A stretch of 16,089 bases of DNA from JBAYGJ01 sp041666685 (GCA_041666685.1 JBAYGJ010000020.1:1-16089), one strand, 5' to 3'. Positions 1 to 7,224 are shown, numbered from the stretch's first letter. A program made the numbers and translations. The notes: generated by a model not told the origin, from the sequence alone.

Positions 1-660
1 ATCCTGAAAGAAATCGGCAAAGGCCGCCAGGCGTTTGTCGTCTGCCCCTTGATCGAAGAATCAGACAAACTGGGGGTCAAGGCGGCTACGGCAGAATACC
101 AACAGCTGCAAAAAAACATATTTCCTCAGCTCCGCATCGGATTGCTGCACGGAAAAATGAAATCGGACGAAAAAGAGAGCGTCATGCAGGATTTCAAGTC
201 CCATCACACCTCCATTCTCGTGGCCACGGCCGTGGTGGAAGTCGGCATCGACGTCCCGAATGCTTCTGTCATGATGATCGAGGGAGCCGAACGGTTCGGC
301 CTATCCCAACTCCACCAATTCCGCGGCCGGGTCGGACGTGCGGAACACCAGTCGTATTGTTTCGTCTTTACAGACTCGGACAGCGAAAAAACCAAAAACC
401 GCCTAGATGCGCTGGTCTCGGCAAAAAATGGATTCGAGCTGGCGGAGAAGGACTTGGAATTCCGCGGACCGGGCGAAATATACGGATTGCGCCAATCCGG
501 ATTTCCAGAGCTTCGGCTGGCAAAACTCACAGATCACGATATCATCTCGCAGACACGGACAGCAAGTCAGCATCTTTTCGGCCAAGATGGCCAGCTGGCT
601 GCCTGGCCGCTGCTTCGCGAAAAACTTTCACGTTTTTCCCAAAATTTACATTTGGAATAA
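1..660 (+). CDS. recG: ATP-dependent DNA helicase RecG, C-terminal part
   Basis: This is the 3' part of recG. The frame is open from the first base and ends with TAA at 658-660, giving 219 residues; the 5' end lies outside the window. RecG is a superfamily 2 helicase that remodels stalled replication forks and Holliday junctions. The second RecA-like domain is visible: GRQAFVVCPLIEES near residue 8, GLLHGKMKSDEK, the motif V region TAVVEVGIDVPNASVM, and motif VI with the arginine finger in QFRGRVGRAEHQSYC. After it comes the RecG-specific C-terminal segment DLEFRGPGEIYGLRQSG. An internal TTG at 49 is not a real start, because conserved sequence continues upstream of it. The family assignment is very secure. 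Confidence 0.96.
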   Translation: MLKEIGKGRQAFVVCPLIEESDKLGVKAATAEYQQLQKNIFPQLRIGLLHGKMKSDEKESVMQDFKSHHTSILVATAVVEVGIDVPNASVMMIEGAERFGLSQLHQFRGRVGRAEHQSYCFVFTDSDSEKTKNRLDALVSAKNGFELAEKDLEFRGPGEIYGLRQSGFPELRLAKLTDHDIISQTRTASQHLFGQDGQLAAWPLLREKLSRFSQNLHLE

Positions 661-666
661 ACTTTA

Positions 667-680
667 TGCTCACTTGAGCA
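667..680 (+). terminator. Possible weak terminator after recG
   Basis: A short perfect hairpin (TGCTC, four-base loop, GAGCA) begins 7 nt after the recG stop codon. The tract after it (CCCTTCATTT) is poor in T, so this would be a weak intrinsic terminator at best. Confidence 0.25.
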
Positions 681-698
681 CCCTTCATTTAGTCGGGG

Positions 699-727
699 TT
701 GACTTTTCTATTAGAAAAATATAGAAT
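699..727 (+). promoter_or_regulatory. Sigma70-type promoter of the small zinc-finger gene
   Basis: A -35 element TTGACT (699-704) and a -10 element TAGAAT (722-727) are separated by exactly 17 bp. Transcription would start near 733-735, just where a long leader hairpin begins. The gap between recG and the next gene is about 300 bp, which fits a separate promoter. Confidence 0.65.
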
Positions 728-734
728 AAATCAT

Positions 735-962
735 TCAGTTGAAAGGGGCGTGAACGCTGTAGAGATTTGGCGATCGCTCCAGTGCGTCCGCCCCCTTCAC
801 TGATAAAAATGAAATCAACTTATAGCCCTCCAGGCATTCAAATAGCAACTTACCAAAGACGATTCCAAGGAAGGAGGTTTTCTATCAATCTAATAGTAAA
901 CCGTTCATGTAATTCCATGAACATCAACCTCACAATTCAACCTACTCGAGGAGCGATCGCCA
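735..962 (+). promoter_or_regulatory. Structured 5' leader, candidate RNA regulator
   Basis: No protein-coding signal is convincing here, but the RNA would be highly structured. Arms 735-750 and 789-803 form about 14 base pairs with one A.C mismatch (744/795) and one bulged U (739). Inside this, 754-759 pairs with 780-787. The apical part holds 767-780, which is perfectly complementary over 14 nt to 950-963, the SD region and the first base of the ATG. Downstream are an orphan AAGGAGGT at 871-878, a perfect 7-bp hairpin at 903-922, and two TCAACCT boxes (924-930, 937-943) that could mask SD-like sequence. GAGGUU at 874-879 can pair with AACCUC at 926-931. I do not recognise a known riboswitch class. 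Regulation by pairing is an inference from complementarity. Confidence 0.5.
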
Positions 963-1328
963 ATGTCAGACAGAAAACGAGATCTCGTAAGAGAACTCAG
1001 ACCGAGTGAAGAAAAATCACATTCAGGTTCATTTGCCGATATGACCATTGCCGGGGCAGATGTCGCAAAGACACAGCTTCGCGTGATGGCCGAGGGAGAC
1101 AATCTGGAATGTAACCATGCCACACTCTTAGATGCCGGTTGGGATGGCGAGCGATGCATCGGTCCGATCAGCTGTACCGAGGCGATCACACGCCTCCAGA
1201 AGAAGCAGCCGCTGGCCTGCCGTAAAAAAATCCCAAAGCTTCGTCGGGATGCAATACCGAAGGCCTATCGCTGTGCTCAGTGCCAAACAACCAAAGAAGG
1301 GCATGGTAAACCTGTAACGAGACGCTGA
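963..1328 (+). CDS. Small DksA/TraR-like zinc-finger protein
   Basis: This gene encodes 121 residues. The start is supported by GAGGAG at 948-953, nine bases before the ATG, and the gene has its own promoter and a terminator after it. The C-terminal part resembles the DksA/TraR zinc-finger signature: an EAI-RL helix (residues 73-78), then CRKKIPKLRRDAIPKAYRCAQCQ-like spacing (residues 86-108) with a clear C104-x2-C107-Q pair. DksA/TraR proteins bind RNA polymerase through its secondary channel and alter transcription. The upstream Cys pair is incomplete: only C86 sits in the expected place, and C50, C65 and C71 are possible substitutes. The charged N-terminal half matches nothing I recognise. 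Family membership is plausible, not proven. Confidence 0.6.
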   Translation: MSDRKRDLVRELRPSEEKSHSGSFADMTIAGADVAKTQLRVMAEGDNLECNHATLLDAGWDGERCIGPISCTEAITRLQKKQPLACRKKIPKLRRDAIPKAYRCAQCQTTKEGHGKPVTRR

Positions 1329-1354
1329 CATTTCGTTTTTTCTACGTACACCAT

Positions 1355-1387
1355 GGCGGTCCACATCTGCGGACCGCCTATTTTTTT
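1355..1387 (+). terminator. Intrinsic terminator of the zinc-finger gene
   Basis: A perfect 8-bp GC-rich stem (GGCGGTCC at 1355-1362 with GGACCGCC at 1371-1378) has an 8-nt loop and is followed by TA and seven T residues (1381-1387). The orientation serves the plus-strand gene ending at 1328. The bases flanking it on the minus-strand side do not form a T tract in the right place for radA. Confidence 0.85.
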
Positions 1388-1411
1388 ACCTTCAGGAATA
1401 GAGGCAGATAG

Positions 1412-2758
1412 CTACACTATATCCTTGATAGCGTCGTTGATCGTCACGGTGGTAATCAGCTTGAGCCCATGTGGAGTCGTCTGGACTTTTGTTTCCGGCA
1501 ATACACAATATTTGAAACCCATTTTTTTTATCTCCTCCAGGCGTTTTTCCGTTTGGCTGACTGCCCGCATTTCCCCGCCCAGCCCGACCTCGCCGAATAC
1601 GGCCGTATCAGCCGGCACCGGCCTGCCACGGGTAGCAGATGCAATGGCCAAACAGACAGCCGCATCCACGGCCGGCTCATTTACGCGCCAACCCCCGGCC
1701 ACATTGAGATGGATATCCTGGTTTGAAAGATACAGGCCGGCTTTCTTCATCAATACTGCGATCAGAAGCTGCAGACGGTTCAGATCAAACCCAGACGCCC
1801 GGCGCTGAGGATACCCAAAATTCGAACGTGACACCAGCGCTTGCACCTCGACTAAAAACGAACGGCTCCCCTCGACGATTGCCGTGACGACCGAGCCGGG
1901 ATTTGTATGCTGGCGTTCCGAAAGGAAAATTGCCGATGGATTTGGAACCTCTTTTAGTCCGGCGCGCTCCATGTCGAAAACCCCGACTTCGCTGGTCGCG
2001 CCGAATCTGTTTTTGACCCCACGCAGTACTCGGAAAAGATGGCGATCATCACCCTCAAGGTACAGGACGACATCCACCAAATGTTCAAGGGTACGTGGGC
2101 CGGCTACATTGCCCTGCTTGGTGACATGCCCGACAATAATCACCGGCGTCTGGCTGTCTTTTGCCGCTTCTACTAATTTTCCGGTGACTGCCCGTACCTG
2201 TGCGACGCTCCCCGGCTCGCTGTCAACATCCGCACAACGCATCGTCTGGATGGAATCCAGCAAAACAAGCGCCGGCTGATGCTGTTCGACCGTGGCGATA
2301 ATGGTATCGACATCCGTTTCCCCCAAAAATTTCAGGTTATGTGATTTCAGGCCTAGCCGTTCAAAACGAATCTTTACCTGAGCGGTCGATTCCTCGCCGG
2401 ATACATACAGTACCGGGCGACCAGCCGCAGCCAAAAGGCCGCCGACCTGCAACACAAGCGTTGACTTGCCGATGCCCGGATCGCCACCGAGGAGCGTCAC
2501 GCTGCCCGGCACCAATCCGCCGCCCAATACCCGGTCAAACTCATTCATTCCGCTTTTCAGGCGGAGCTGTGATTCTGTTTGGAATGTCGCTAGTATTTCA
2601 ACAGCGCCGACCATGCCCGGGCTTGATTTCTTGCTTTTTTGCCTCGTCTGCTCGACCAGTGTCGACCAATTTCCGCACTCGGTACAGCGCCCCATCCATT
2701 TGGGGTATTGCGCGTCGCACTTACTGCAGACAAAAATTGTCGATGGGTGTTTAGGCAT
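1412..2758 (-). CDS. radA: DNA repair protein RadA
   Basis: RadA (Sms) is a RecA-like ATPase that promotes branch migration in recombination and, in naturally competent bacteria, in DNA uptake and integration. The protein is 448 residues, near the usual 450-460. It has an N-terminal C4 zinc finger (C11, C14, C25, C28), a Walker A motif GDPGIGKST (residues 92-100), the segment LYVSGEES (117-124), a hydrophobic Walker B strand ALVLLDS (163-169), the family-specific KNRFG motif (249-253), and a C-terminal Lon-protease-like domain (about 285-448). The ATG at 2758 is the natural start, since the zinc finger follows at once. The gene lies 65 bp after the transglycosylase-fusion gene on the same strand. 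A TATAAA about 15 bp before the ATG could be its own -10 element, but I see no good -35 and no SD. Confidence 0.96.
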   Translation of the reverse strand: MPKHPSTIFVCSKCDAQYPKWMGRCTECGNWSTLVEQTRQKSKKSSPGMVGAVEILATFQTESQLRLKSGMNEFDRVLGGGLVPGSVTLLGGDPGIGKSTLVLQVGGLLAAAGRPVLYVSGEESTAQVKIRFERLGLKSHNLKFLGETDVDTIIATVEQHQPALVLLDSIQTMRCADVDSEPGSVAQVRAVTGKLVEAAKDSQTPVIIVGHVTKQGNVAGPRTLEHLVDVVLYLEGDDRHLFRVLRGVKNRFGATSEVGVFDMERAGLKEVPNPSAIFLSERQHTNPGSVVTAIVEGSRSFLVEVQALVSRSNFGYPQRRASGFDLNRLQLLIAVLMKKAGLYLSNQDIHLNVAGGWRVNEPAVDAAVCLAIASATRGRPVPADTAVFGEVGLGGEMRAVSQTEKRLEEIKKMGFKYCVLPETKVQTTPHGLKLITTVTINDAIKDIV

Positions 2759-2778
2759 AAATTCATCTTTATACTAGC

Positions 2779-2802
2779 AAAAAAACGCTCAGGAAAGCAG
2801 CG
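2779..2802 (-). terminator. Possible weak terminator at the end of the secretion operon
   Basis: On the minus strand, a short CGCT/AGCG stem (2799-2802 with 2786-2789) and a 9-nt loop are followed by seven T residues (2779-2785). The T tract is good but the 4-bp stem is weak. It lies between the transglycosylase-fusion gene and radA, so it may partly separate the two. Confidence 0.35.
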
Positions 2803-2823
2803 GTATTCCAGCCTACAGCCGCC

Positions 2824-4182
2824 CTACAGACTCCAGGCAAAAGCGGGATCATTCTGAATTTTATTAAACGTATCTTCAACTTTAGCCACGTAATTTCTGG
2901 TCTCCTGATATCCTGGATTTGCTTCACACTCCCACCAGGTAGAACCCGGACAATCAACGCTGCCGCAATTCGCTCCCAAGCCGCCGTTGTACGCGGCAAT
3001 AGCGTAATGGATCTTGCCGTTTTCGCACTGGGTTTTTTTGGGCAGGCAGGTTGGACAGGTCGGGATGCATTGCGCGGTTTTGCCGCTTTTGTACCTGGCT
3101 GTCTGGGGGCATGTTTTGTTAATCAAACTCTGGAAATACTCAGTCCCTTTTTGGATATTCAACCTTGGATTGTTTTTTAGCTCCGTACAGTTCACCCCTG
3201 CCGTTGATGGCAATAATTGCATCAGGCCGCACGCCAGAGTATCACCGTTCTTATCCTTGGACTCCGCCTGAGGATTGCCGCTGGACTCGACCAGCATGAT
3301 CGCCTTGAGCCAGCTGGCGAAATATTTGTCATTTCCGGCAGCCTCCAAAAGCATAGCGTCATACGTAGAGACGTTTCCGGAAACTGACTTATACGAAACT
3401 CCGTATTTCGGACTTGACTCCAGGGATTCCTCCCACTCCGAGGGCGGACCGACACCGGTACCCAGCTCCTGGAGCCCCTGGAACGTCACTAGACGGGGAC
3501 TGACAGTCAATAAGATGACATAGGACCCGAGTGCGATCGCCAAACCGATCATAGCCGAGGTGATGGTATCTCGGGCATCCTGCAGTTTCGAGGGATTGCC
3601 GAATGATACGGTATATTTGATACCTCCATAAATCATCATAGTCACCGCCAAAATGCCGGCCGCACTCACAAAAAAAACGTACAACGCAGAAATGTAATCC
3701 CCTAAGGTGCTCCCGTCTACAAGGACTTTCTCTCCGGCAACAAATTCTGATAAAGGTAGTGTAAAATTTGGGGTAAAAAACACGGGACTTGATTTTTTTT
3801 CCGTAGAGAGTGCCCCGCTCAAATTGGGAGTGACATAGGTCGCATCAGGGGCTGCCTGGCTGTCTGGGTCCGTCAAGAGTGACCACGTATTTGTCGATGA
3901 ATTTTTTATGAAGCAATTGTCCACGCTTGTTGCGGAGTCCTTGCAACACAACGTTTCGATCGGTCCGCCAGTCGTATTGCACATGCAAAAAGTGGTCGAA
4001 CCACACCGGCCCGAGGAGGAACAGCTGCCGGCAGAATAATTGCCGCCCACCTCACTGCATTCGGCGGCCAGCGACTGACCCGGCAAAAAAAGCGTGCTGG
4101 CAAAAATACCAATGCAAAACAGGATCCACACATGACGAACGGAACCCGTTCCTGATCTACTATGATGCCTCGTCGTCGTCAT
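2824..4182 (-). CDS. VirB2-like pilin domain fused to VirB1-like lytic transglycosylase
   Basis: The protein has 452 residues. An N-terminal signal peptide or membrane anchor (about 17-40, ending SLAAE) is followed by a Cys-rich segment (42-90). A TrbC/VirB2-like two-helix membrane domain follows (about 163-229, with AGILAVTMMIYGGIKY and TSAMIGLAIALGSYVILL). The C-terminal soluble lytic transglycosylase (SLT) domain spans about 275-445. It shows the catalytic Glu in IMLVESSGNP (E299), GLMQLLPSTA (319-328) and AYNGG (397-401), the usual SLT motif order. It would be membrane-anchored and cut peptidoglycan locally for an envelope-spanning machine. A Cys-rich insertion (residues 358-386) lies inside the SLT domain. 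VirB1-like enzymes are normally separate from pilins, so the fusion is notable. It lies 18 bp after the propeller-like gene. Confidence 0.88.
   Translation of the reverse strand: MTTTRHHSRSGTGSVRHVWILFCIGIFASTLFLPGQSLAAECSEVGGNYSAGSCSSSGRCGSTTFCMCNTTGGPIETLCCKDSATSVDNCFIKNSSTNTWSLLTDPDSQAAPDATYVTPNLSGALSTEKKSSPVFFTPNFTLPLSEFVAGEKVLVDGSTLGDYISALYVFFVSAAGILAVTMMIYGGIKYTVSFGNPSKLQDARDTITSAMIGLAIALGSYVILLTVSPRLVTFQGLQELGTGVGPPSEWEESLESSPKYGVSYKSVSGNVSTYDAMLLEAAGNDKYFASWLKAIMLVESSGNPQAESKDKNGDTLACGLMQLLPSTAGVNCTELKNNPRLNIQKGTEYFQSLINKTCPQTARYKSGKTAQCIPTCPTCLPKKTQCENGKIHYAIAAYNGGLGANCGSVDCPGSTWWECEANPGYQETRNYVAKVEDTFNKIQNDPAFAWSL
3539..3660. repeat. Diverged repeat copy A: pilin membrane domain
   Basis: This 122-bp stretch encodes the two-helix pilin core of the transglycosylase fusion. 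It matches 6137-6258 at about 109 of 122 positions by hand alignment without gaps. Most differences are in third codon positions. Confidence 0.85.
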
Positions 4183-4200
4183 AAGCGCGTGAACATAACC

Positions 4201-5466
4201 CTACTTCAATTTAATCGAGAATACCTTGCCGGTGAGGTTTTCAGTAAAATACAGGATAGAATCGTTCTGTCCGACAAACAACTCATTGATGACATAGTTT
4301 TTCTGGCTGTTGAGGTACGAAGGCAAGGCAATGACGCTAGCAATCCCGGTATTAACGTCAATTTTATACACGCTATCATTCGTATAACCAGCCAGTGCCG
4401 GTTCCAATGCGCTCCCTGTAGGCAGGTACTGCGGCACGGCACAATATGCAAAACTTCCGGAATCATATGTGCACTTGCTGGCCCAGGTCTGCAGCTGCAG
4501 ATTCAGGTCATTGTTCCCGGTCGTATCGCCTGAAGCGTCAACCACATGGATGACAGGATTGTACCGTGAATCATCAGAATACACTGAATACAGTATTTGA
4601 TCGCCTTTGGGCGACCAGATGCCCTGGAACCCGCGGCCCAGCACGTCAAACGACTTGAAATTTTCCTGGTTCAATCCGATCGGCAGGATAGTCAGTCCCG
4701 ATGCATTTGCTGAATCCCGGAACAATGCCACCACCTGGCTGTTAGGCGACCAATTCACGTCCACTTTGCTGGCATTGTCGCCAAGCGGCTCAATCAGTTT
4801 GACTTCTGATGCGTCGGCATTTGAAACAGCCAGCCAACGGGCGCTCTCCTGGTCGCTGATATTCAGGAAACCGAGCTGGTCTCCCGCAGGTGAAAACTGG
4901 ACGCTATCCCATTCCTTCGGCAGCGTCACCTGCTGTTTTGAGTCGAAGTCATAGACAATTTTACTCTGATCAGGGAATGATACGACTGCCTTGTTGCCCT
5001 TTGGCGACCAGGTAATCTTTTTTGCCTCAGGAAATATCTTATCAGACAATTCCTGGGGCTTGCCTAGTGAATCTAATTTGTAGAACTTGCCCTGTGCCGG
5101 GTCATAGTACCGCAATGTCGCGCCGTCAGAAGTCAGGCTGACCGCTTCGGCTTTCTGGTCGACTTCCGCCTTAGCGTACGTCTGGCCTCCTCGGGCGACG
5201 TCATCCACCTTCACGCCGTTGATGTTCACCTGCTGACGGTTGATATTGACCCCCTGATTCACATTCGTCACTACCCGGTTCACATTTACCGTACCGTTGG
5301 TAATCGGCAAGCCGCCGTTGATATTTTGGTTTGTCACTCCGTTGATGTTTTCATTGGTATTTCCCGGACTGACCAGGTCTCTGATAAACACAAAATAGAT
5401 CAGGACGCCAAGTACGATAACCAGCAGGACAAAACCGATGATGAGCAGGATGCGTTTATTTTGCAT
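4201..5466 (-). CDS. Membrane-anchored beta-propeller-like protein of the secretion operon
   Basis: The protein has 421 residues. One N-terminal transmembrane helix (about 5-28) is followed by an Asn-rich low-complexity stretch (about 36-85, many NIN/NVN units). A large extracytoplasmic domain follows with repeated WSPKG/WSPNS blades (at 153, 239, 284, and FSPAG at 191), typical of TolB/PD40-type or WD40-like propellers. It probably sits outside the inner membrane and binds a protein or glycan partner. Such Asn-rich linkers followed by a folded domain also occur in the 199-residue neighbour (6625-7224). Its position between a pilin gene and the transglycosylase fusion suggests a structural part of the same apparatus. 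The exact function is unknown. Confidence 0.75.
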   Translation of the reverse strand: MQNKRILLIIGFVLLVIVLGVLIYFVFIRDLVSPGNTNENINGVTNQNINGGLPITNGTVNVNRVVTNVNQGVNINRQQVNINGVKVDDVARGGQTYAKAEVDQKAEAVSLTSDGATLRYYDPAQGKFYKLDSLGKPQELSDKIFPEAKKITWSPKGNKAVVSFPDQSKIVYDFDSKQQVTLPKEWDSVQFSPAGDQLGFLNISDQESARWLAVSNADASEVKLIEPLGDNASKVDVNWSPNSQVVALFRDSANASGLTILPIGLNQENFKSFDVLGRGFQGIWSPKGDQILYSVYSDDSRYNPVIHVVDASGDTTGNNDLNLQLQTWASKCTYDSGSFAYCAVPQYLPTGSALEPALAGYTNDSVYKIDVNTGIASVIALPSYLNSQKNYVINELFVGQNDSILYFTENLTGKVFSIKLK

Positions 5467-5484
5467 AGATAATTATGTTAGATG

Positions 5485-6615
5485 CTACCACTCTTCCTTT
5501 GTATTTTTGCAGAAGAAATTTTCAGCGTCATCATGCGCGAATGCCAGTGGACCCGGATCGACAATAATTACGGGATTGATATTAATACCGACGCAGGTTT
5601 CGTCGTCATCACAGTTGGTCCCCAAATAATAATCCAAACCAGTATCATGCAAAAGGTCTATGGCTTTTGTCAGCGTGCCGCACGAGGCAATATTAACCAT
5701 AACCAAATCCCCATCCCCACTCGTGGATATCACCTCTTTTTTTGCATCAGGATTGTTTTGCTCTTCCTCATGGACACCCTGAAGTTTTTCATCAGTCATG
5801 CATTTCCCATCAGTAGAAACCAAGGCTGATTCCTCTGTCTCCCCCCACAGACTGCAGTAGGTAAATTCACCGAGCAGTTCGCGGTTGCAATAAAACCCCA
5901 GACAGACTTGATTACTCTTGGCCTCATCCGGGTCGTCCGGATACATCGGCTTCTTTTTGCCGCATTCGATCGGCGTGCCGTCTGCATTTCGTTCGTTTAC
6001 CCTCGACGCGTCGCACATCTTTGTCACCTTATATCCGCTGTAATCCTTGCCAATAATTGGGTCCAGGCCCGTGACTTTCAGTGAAGTCAGGCCGGGGTTA
6101 ATGAAATTCAAAATCACGTAGGTACCCAACACCAGTGCCAGCCCGATCATGGCCGAGGTGATAGTGTCCCGTGCATCCTGCAGTTTCGAGGGGTTGCCGA
6201 ATGAAACGGTATATTTGATCCCGCCATAAATCATCATAGTCACGGCCAAGATGCCGGCGACTCCGGAAAGGTACCGATAGATATCAGCGATAAAGCAGGC
6301 CATGCTCTGTACATATGGATGTTTAACTCCAGACGCATCTGAAATTAGCTCTGTCACACCGGGAATATGGTAGTTCATCCGGACAGCGGTAAATGCGCAC
6401 TTGTCTCCGCTGGTTTTGCAATCCGTATCGGCTGTACATGTGACGCCCGTGATTTTACAGCGGCTGGTGACATGGCATTGGTCGCTGACCTGGGCCGATC
6501 CTCCGGTAGATTGGGCCATGGCCGGCCGTACCAGGCTGATAGCAAAAAAACCGACTGCCATTGCCAGACAGGCGCCGATTCCAAATAGAAATGTAAAATT
6601 CTTTTGCCTCGCCAT
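5485..6615 (-). CDS. VirB2-like pilin-domain protein
   Basis: I start this gene at the ATG at 6615 (376 residues); a TTG one codon upstream is less likely. A signal peptide (about 8-34, ending RPAMAQ) is followed by a Cys-rich segment (about 47-74) and a TrbC/VirB2-like two-helix membrane domain (about 106-173). The stretch AGILAVTMMIYGGIKY followed by TVSFGNPSKLQDARD is identical to that of the transglycosylase fusion (2824-4182). The C-terminal 190 residues are acidic and Cys-rich and match nothing I recognise. Classic VirB2 pilins are about 100-120 residues, so this is either a pilin with a large extracellular domain or a non-polymerising membrane component. No SD is visible, and the previous gene stops 9 bp before the ATG. 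Confidence 0.8.
   Translation of the reverse strand: MARQKNFTFLFGIGACLAMAVGFFAISLVRPAMAQSTGGSAQVSDQCHVTSRCKITGVTCTADTDCKTSGDKCAFTAVRMNYHIPGVTELISDASGVKHPYVQSMACFIADIYRYLSGVAGILAVTMMIYGGIKYTVSFGNPSKLQDARDTITSAMIGLALVLGTYVILNFINPGLTSLKVTGLDPIIGKDYSGYKVTKMCDASRVNERNADGTPIECGKKKPMYPDDPDEAKSNQVCLGFYCNRELLGEFTYCSLWGETEESALVSTDGKCMTDEKLQGVHEEEQNNPDAKKEVISTSGDGDLVMVNIASCGTLTKAIDLLHDTGLDYYLGTNCDDDETCVGININPVIIVDPGPLAFAHDDAENFFCKNTKEEW
6137..6258. repeat. Diverged repeat copy B: pilin membrane domain
   Basis: This is the partner of the 122-bp stretch at 3539-3660, in the same orientation, about 2.6 kb away. It encodes the same membrane-domain core within the pilin-domain gene. Confidence 0.85.
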
Positions 6616-6624
6616 CAATATATA

Positions 6625-7224
6625 TTATAGACTGCCTTTTGCCTGCCAGGTGGCGTTGTCAATCAGCCACGCGCCTCCTTCTTTGGCAAAATCCAAAATT
6701 AACACCTGGTAATAGGTATTGGTACCGTTGATATTCGTACCGGTTTCACGGCGCTGAGTGCTTACTGAGATCGTTGCTTTTGCCGCAGTCAAAGCGTCGA
6801 CTCTGGTCGATAACGCGCTGGTCGTGGTGGCTAAAAACGATCCGGTCGATGACTGGGATTTTTGCGCCGTTACAAAACTGTCCGAAACTACCTGCATTTT
6901 TTTGGTCATGTATACTTTGAGGTCCGTAATGTTCTTGAAACTGGCTTCGGTGGAATAGCTGCCATACCTTTCCGTAAAAAGATTCGCCAGCCTGACCAGG
7001 GCCACCTCATCGGTCACGGCGGCATTGGTAACGGCCGCCTGGTTTGTGACGGTATTGATGATGACGACGTCAGCGTTCTGCGTAACTGTGTTGGTATTGG
7101 CCTGATTGATGACCGGGGCATTTTGTCGGGTGACGAGCCACCAGACCACCGCGCCGATAAACAGGACGACCAAAACAGCCGCGCCGATCATAATATTTCT
7201 TCTTGTTTGTGGGTTCATGTCCAT
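6625..7224 (-). CDS. Single-pass membrane protein, VirB8-like candidate
   Basis: The protein has 199 residues. It has a short cytoplasmic head, one transmembrane helix (about 11-31), an Asn/Thr/Val-rich linker (33-70), and a folded domain (about 74-199) that ends with a strand pattern like NTF2-fold proteins (YYQVLILDFAKEGGAWLIDNATW). VirB8 of type IV secretion systems has just this layout: one N-terminal helix and an outer NTF2-like domain that scaffolds the machine. Sequence alone does not prove the match. It could also be a generic lipid- or peptide-binding NTF2-like protein. A second ATG two codons in (7218) is an equally possible start. The gene lies 29 bp after the ATPase gene. Confidence 0.7.
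   Translation of the reverse strand: MDMNPQTRRNIMIGAAVLVVLFIGAVVWWLVTRQNAPVINQANTNTVTQNADVVIINTVTNQAAVTNAAVTDEVALVRLANLFTERYGSYSTEASFKNITDLKVYMTKKMQVVSDSFVTAQKSQSSTGSFLATTTSALSTRVDALTAAKATISVSTQRRETGTNINGTNTYYQVLILDFAKEGGAWLIDNATWQAKGSL

Noticed and set aside
204..724. Frames overlapping the recG end on both strands
   Set aside because: They are shadows of the conserved RecG coding frame.
767..1009. Plus-strand frame of 80 codons covering the leader
   Set aside because: It starts at TTG without an SD and runs through the structured leader and into the gene in another frame. Its composition is not protein-like.
905..1364. Minus-strand frames (905-1189, 1128-1364) opposite the small zinc-finger gene
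   Set aside because: They lack an SD and recognisable motifs, and the opposite frame has a promoter, a strong SD, a terminator and a Cys-finger pattern.
770..3540. GCGATCGC octamers (770-777, 953-960, 3533-3540) as a cyanobacterial HIP1-type repeat
   Set aside because: Only three copies in 16 kb and no cyanobacterial gene content. Two of them are explained by the leader pairing.
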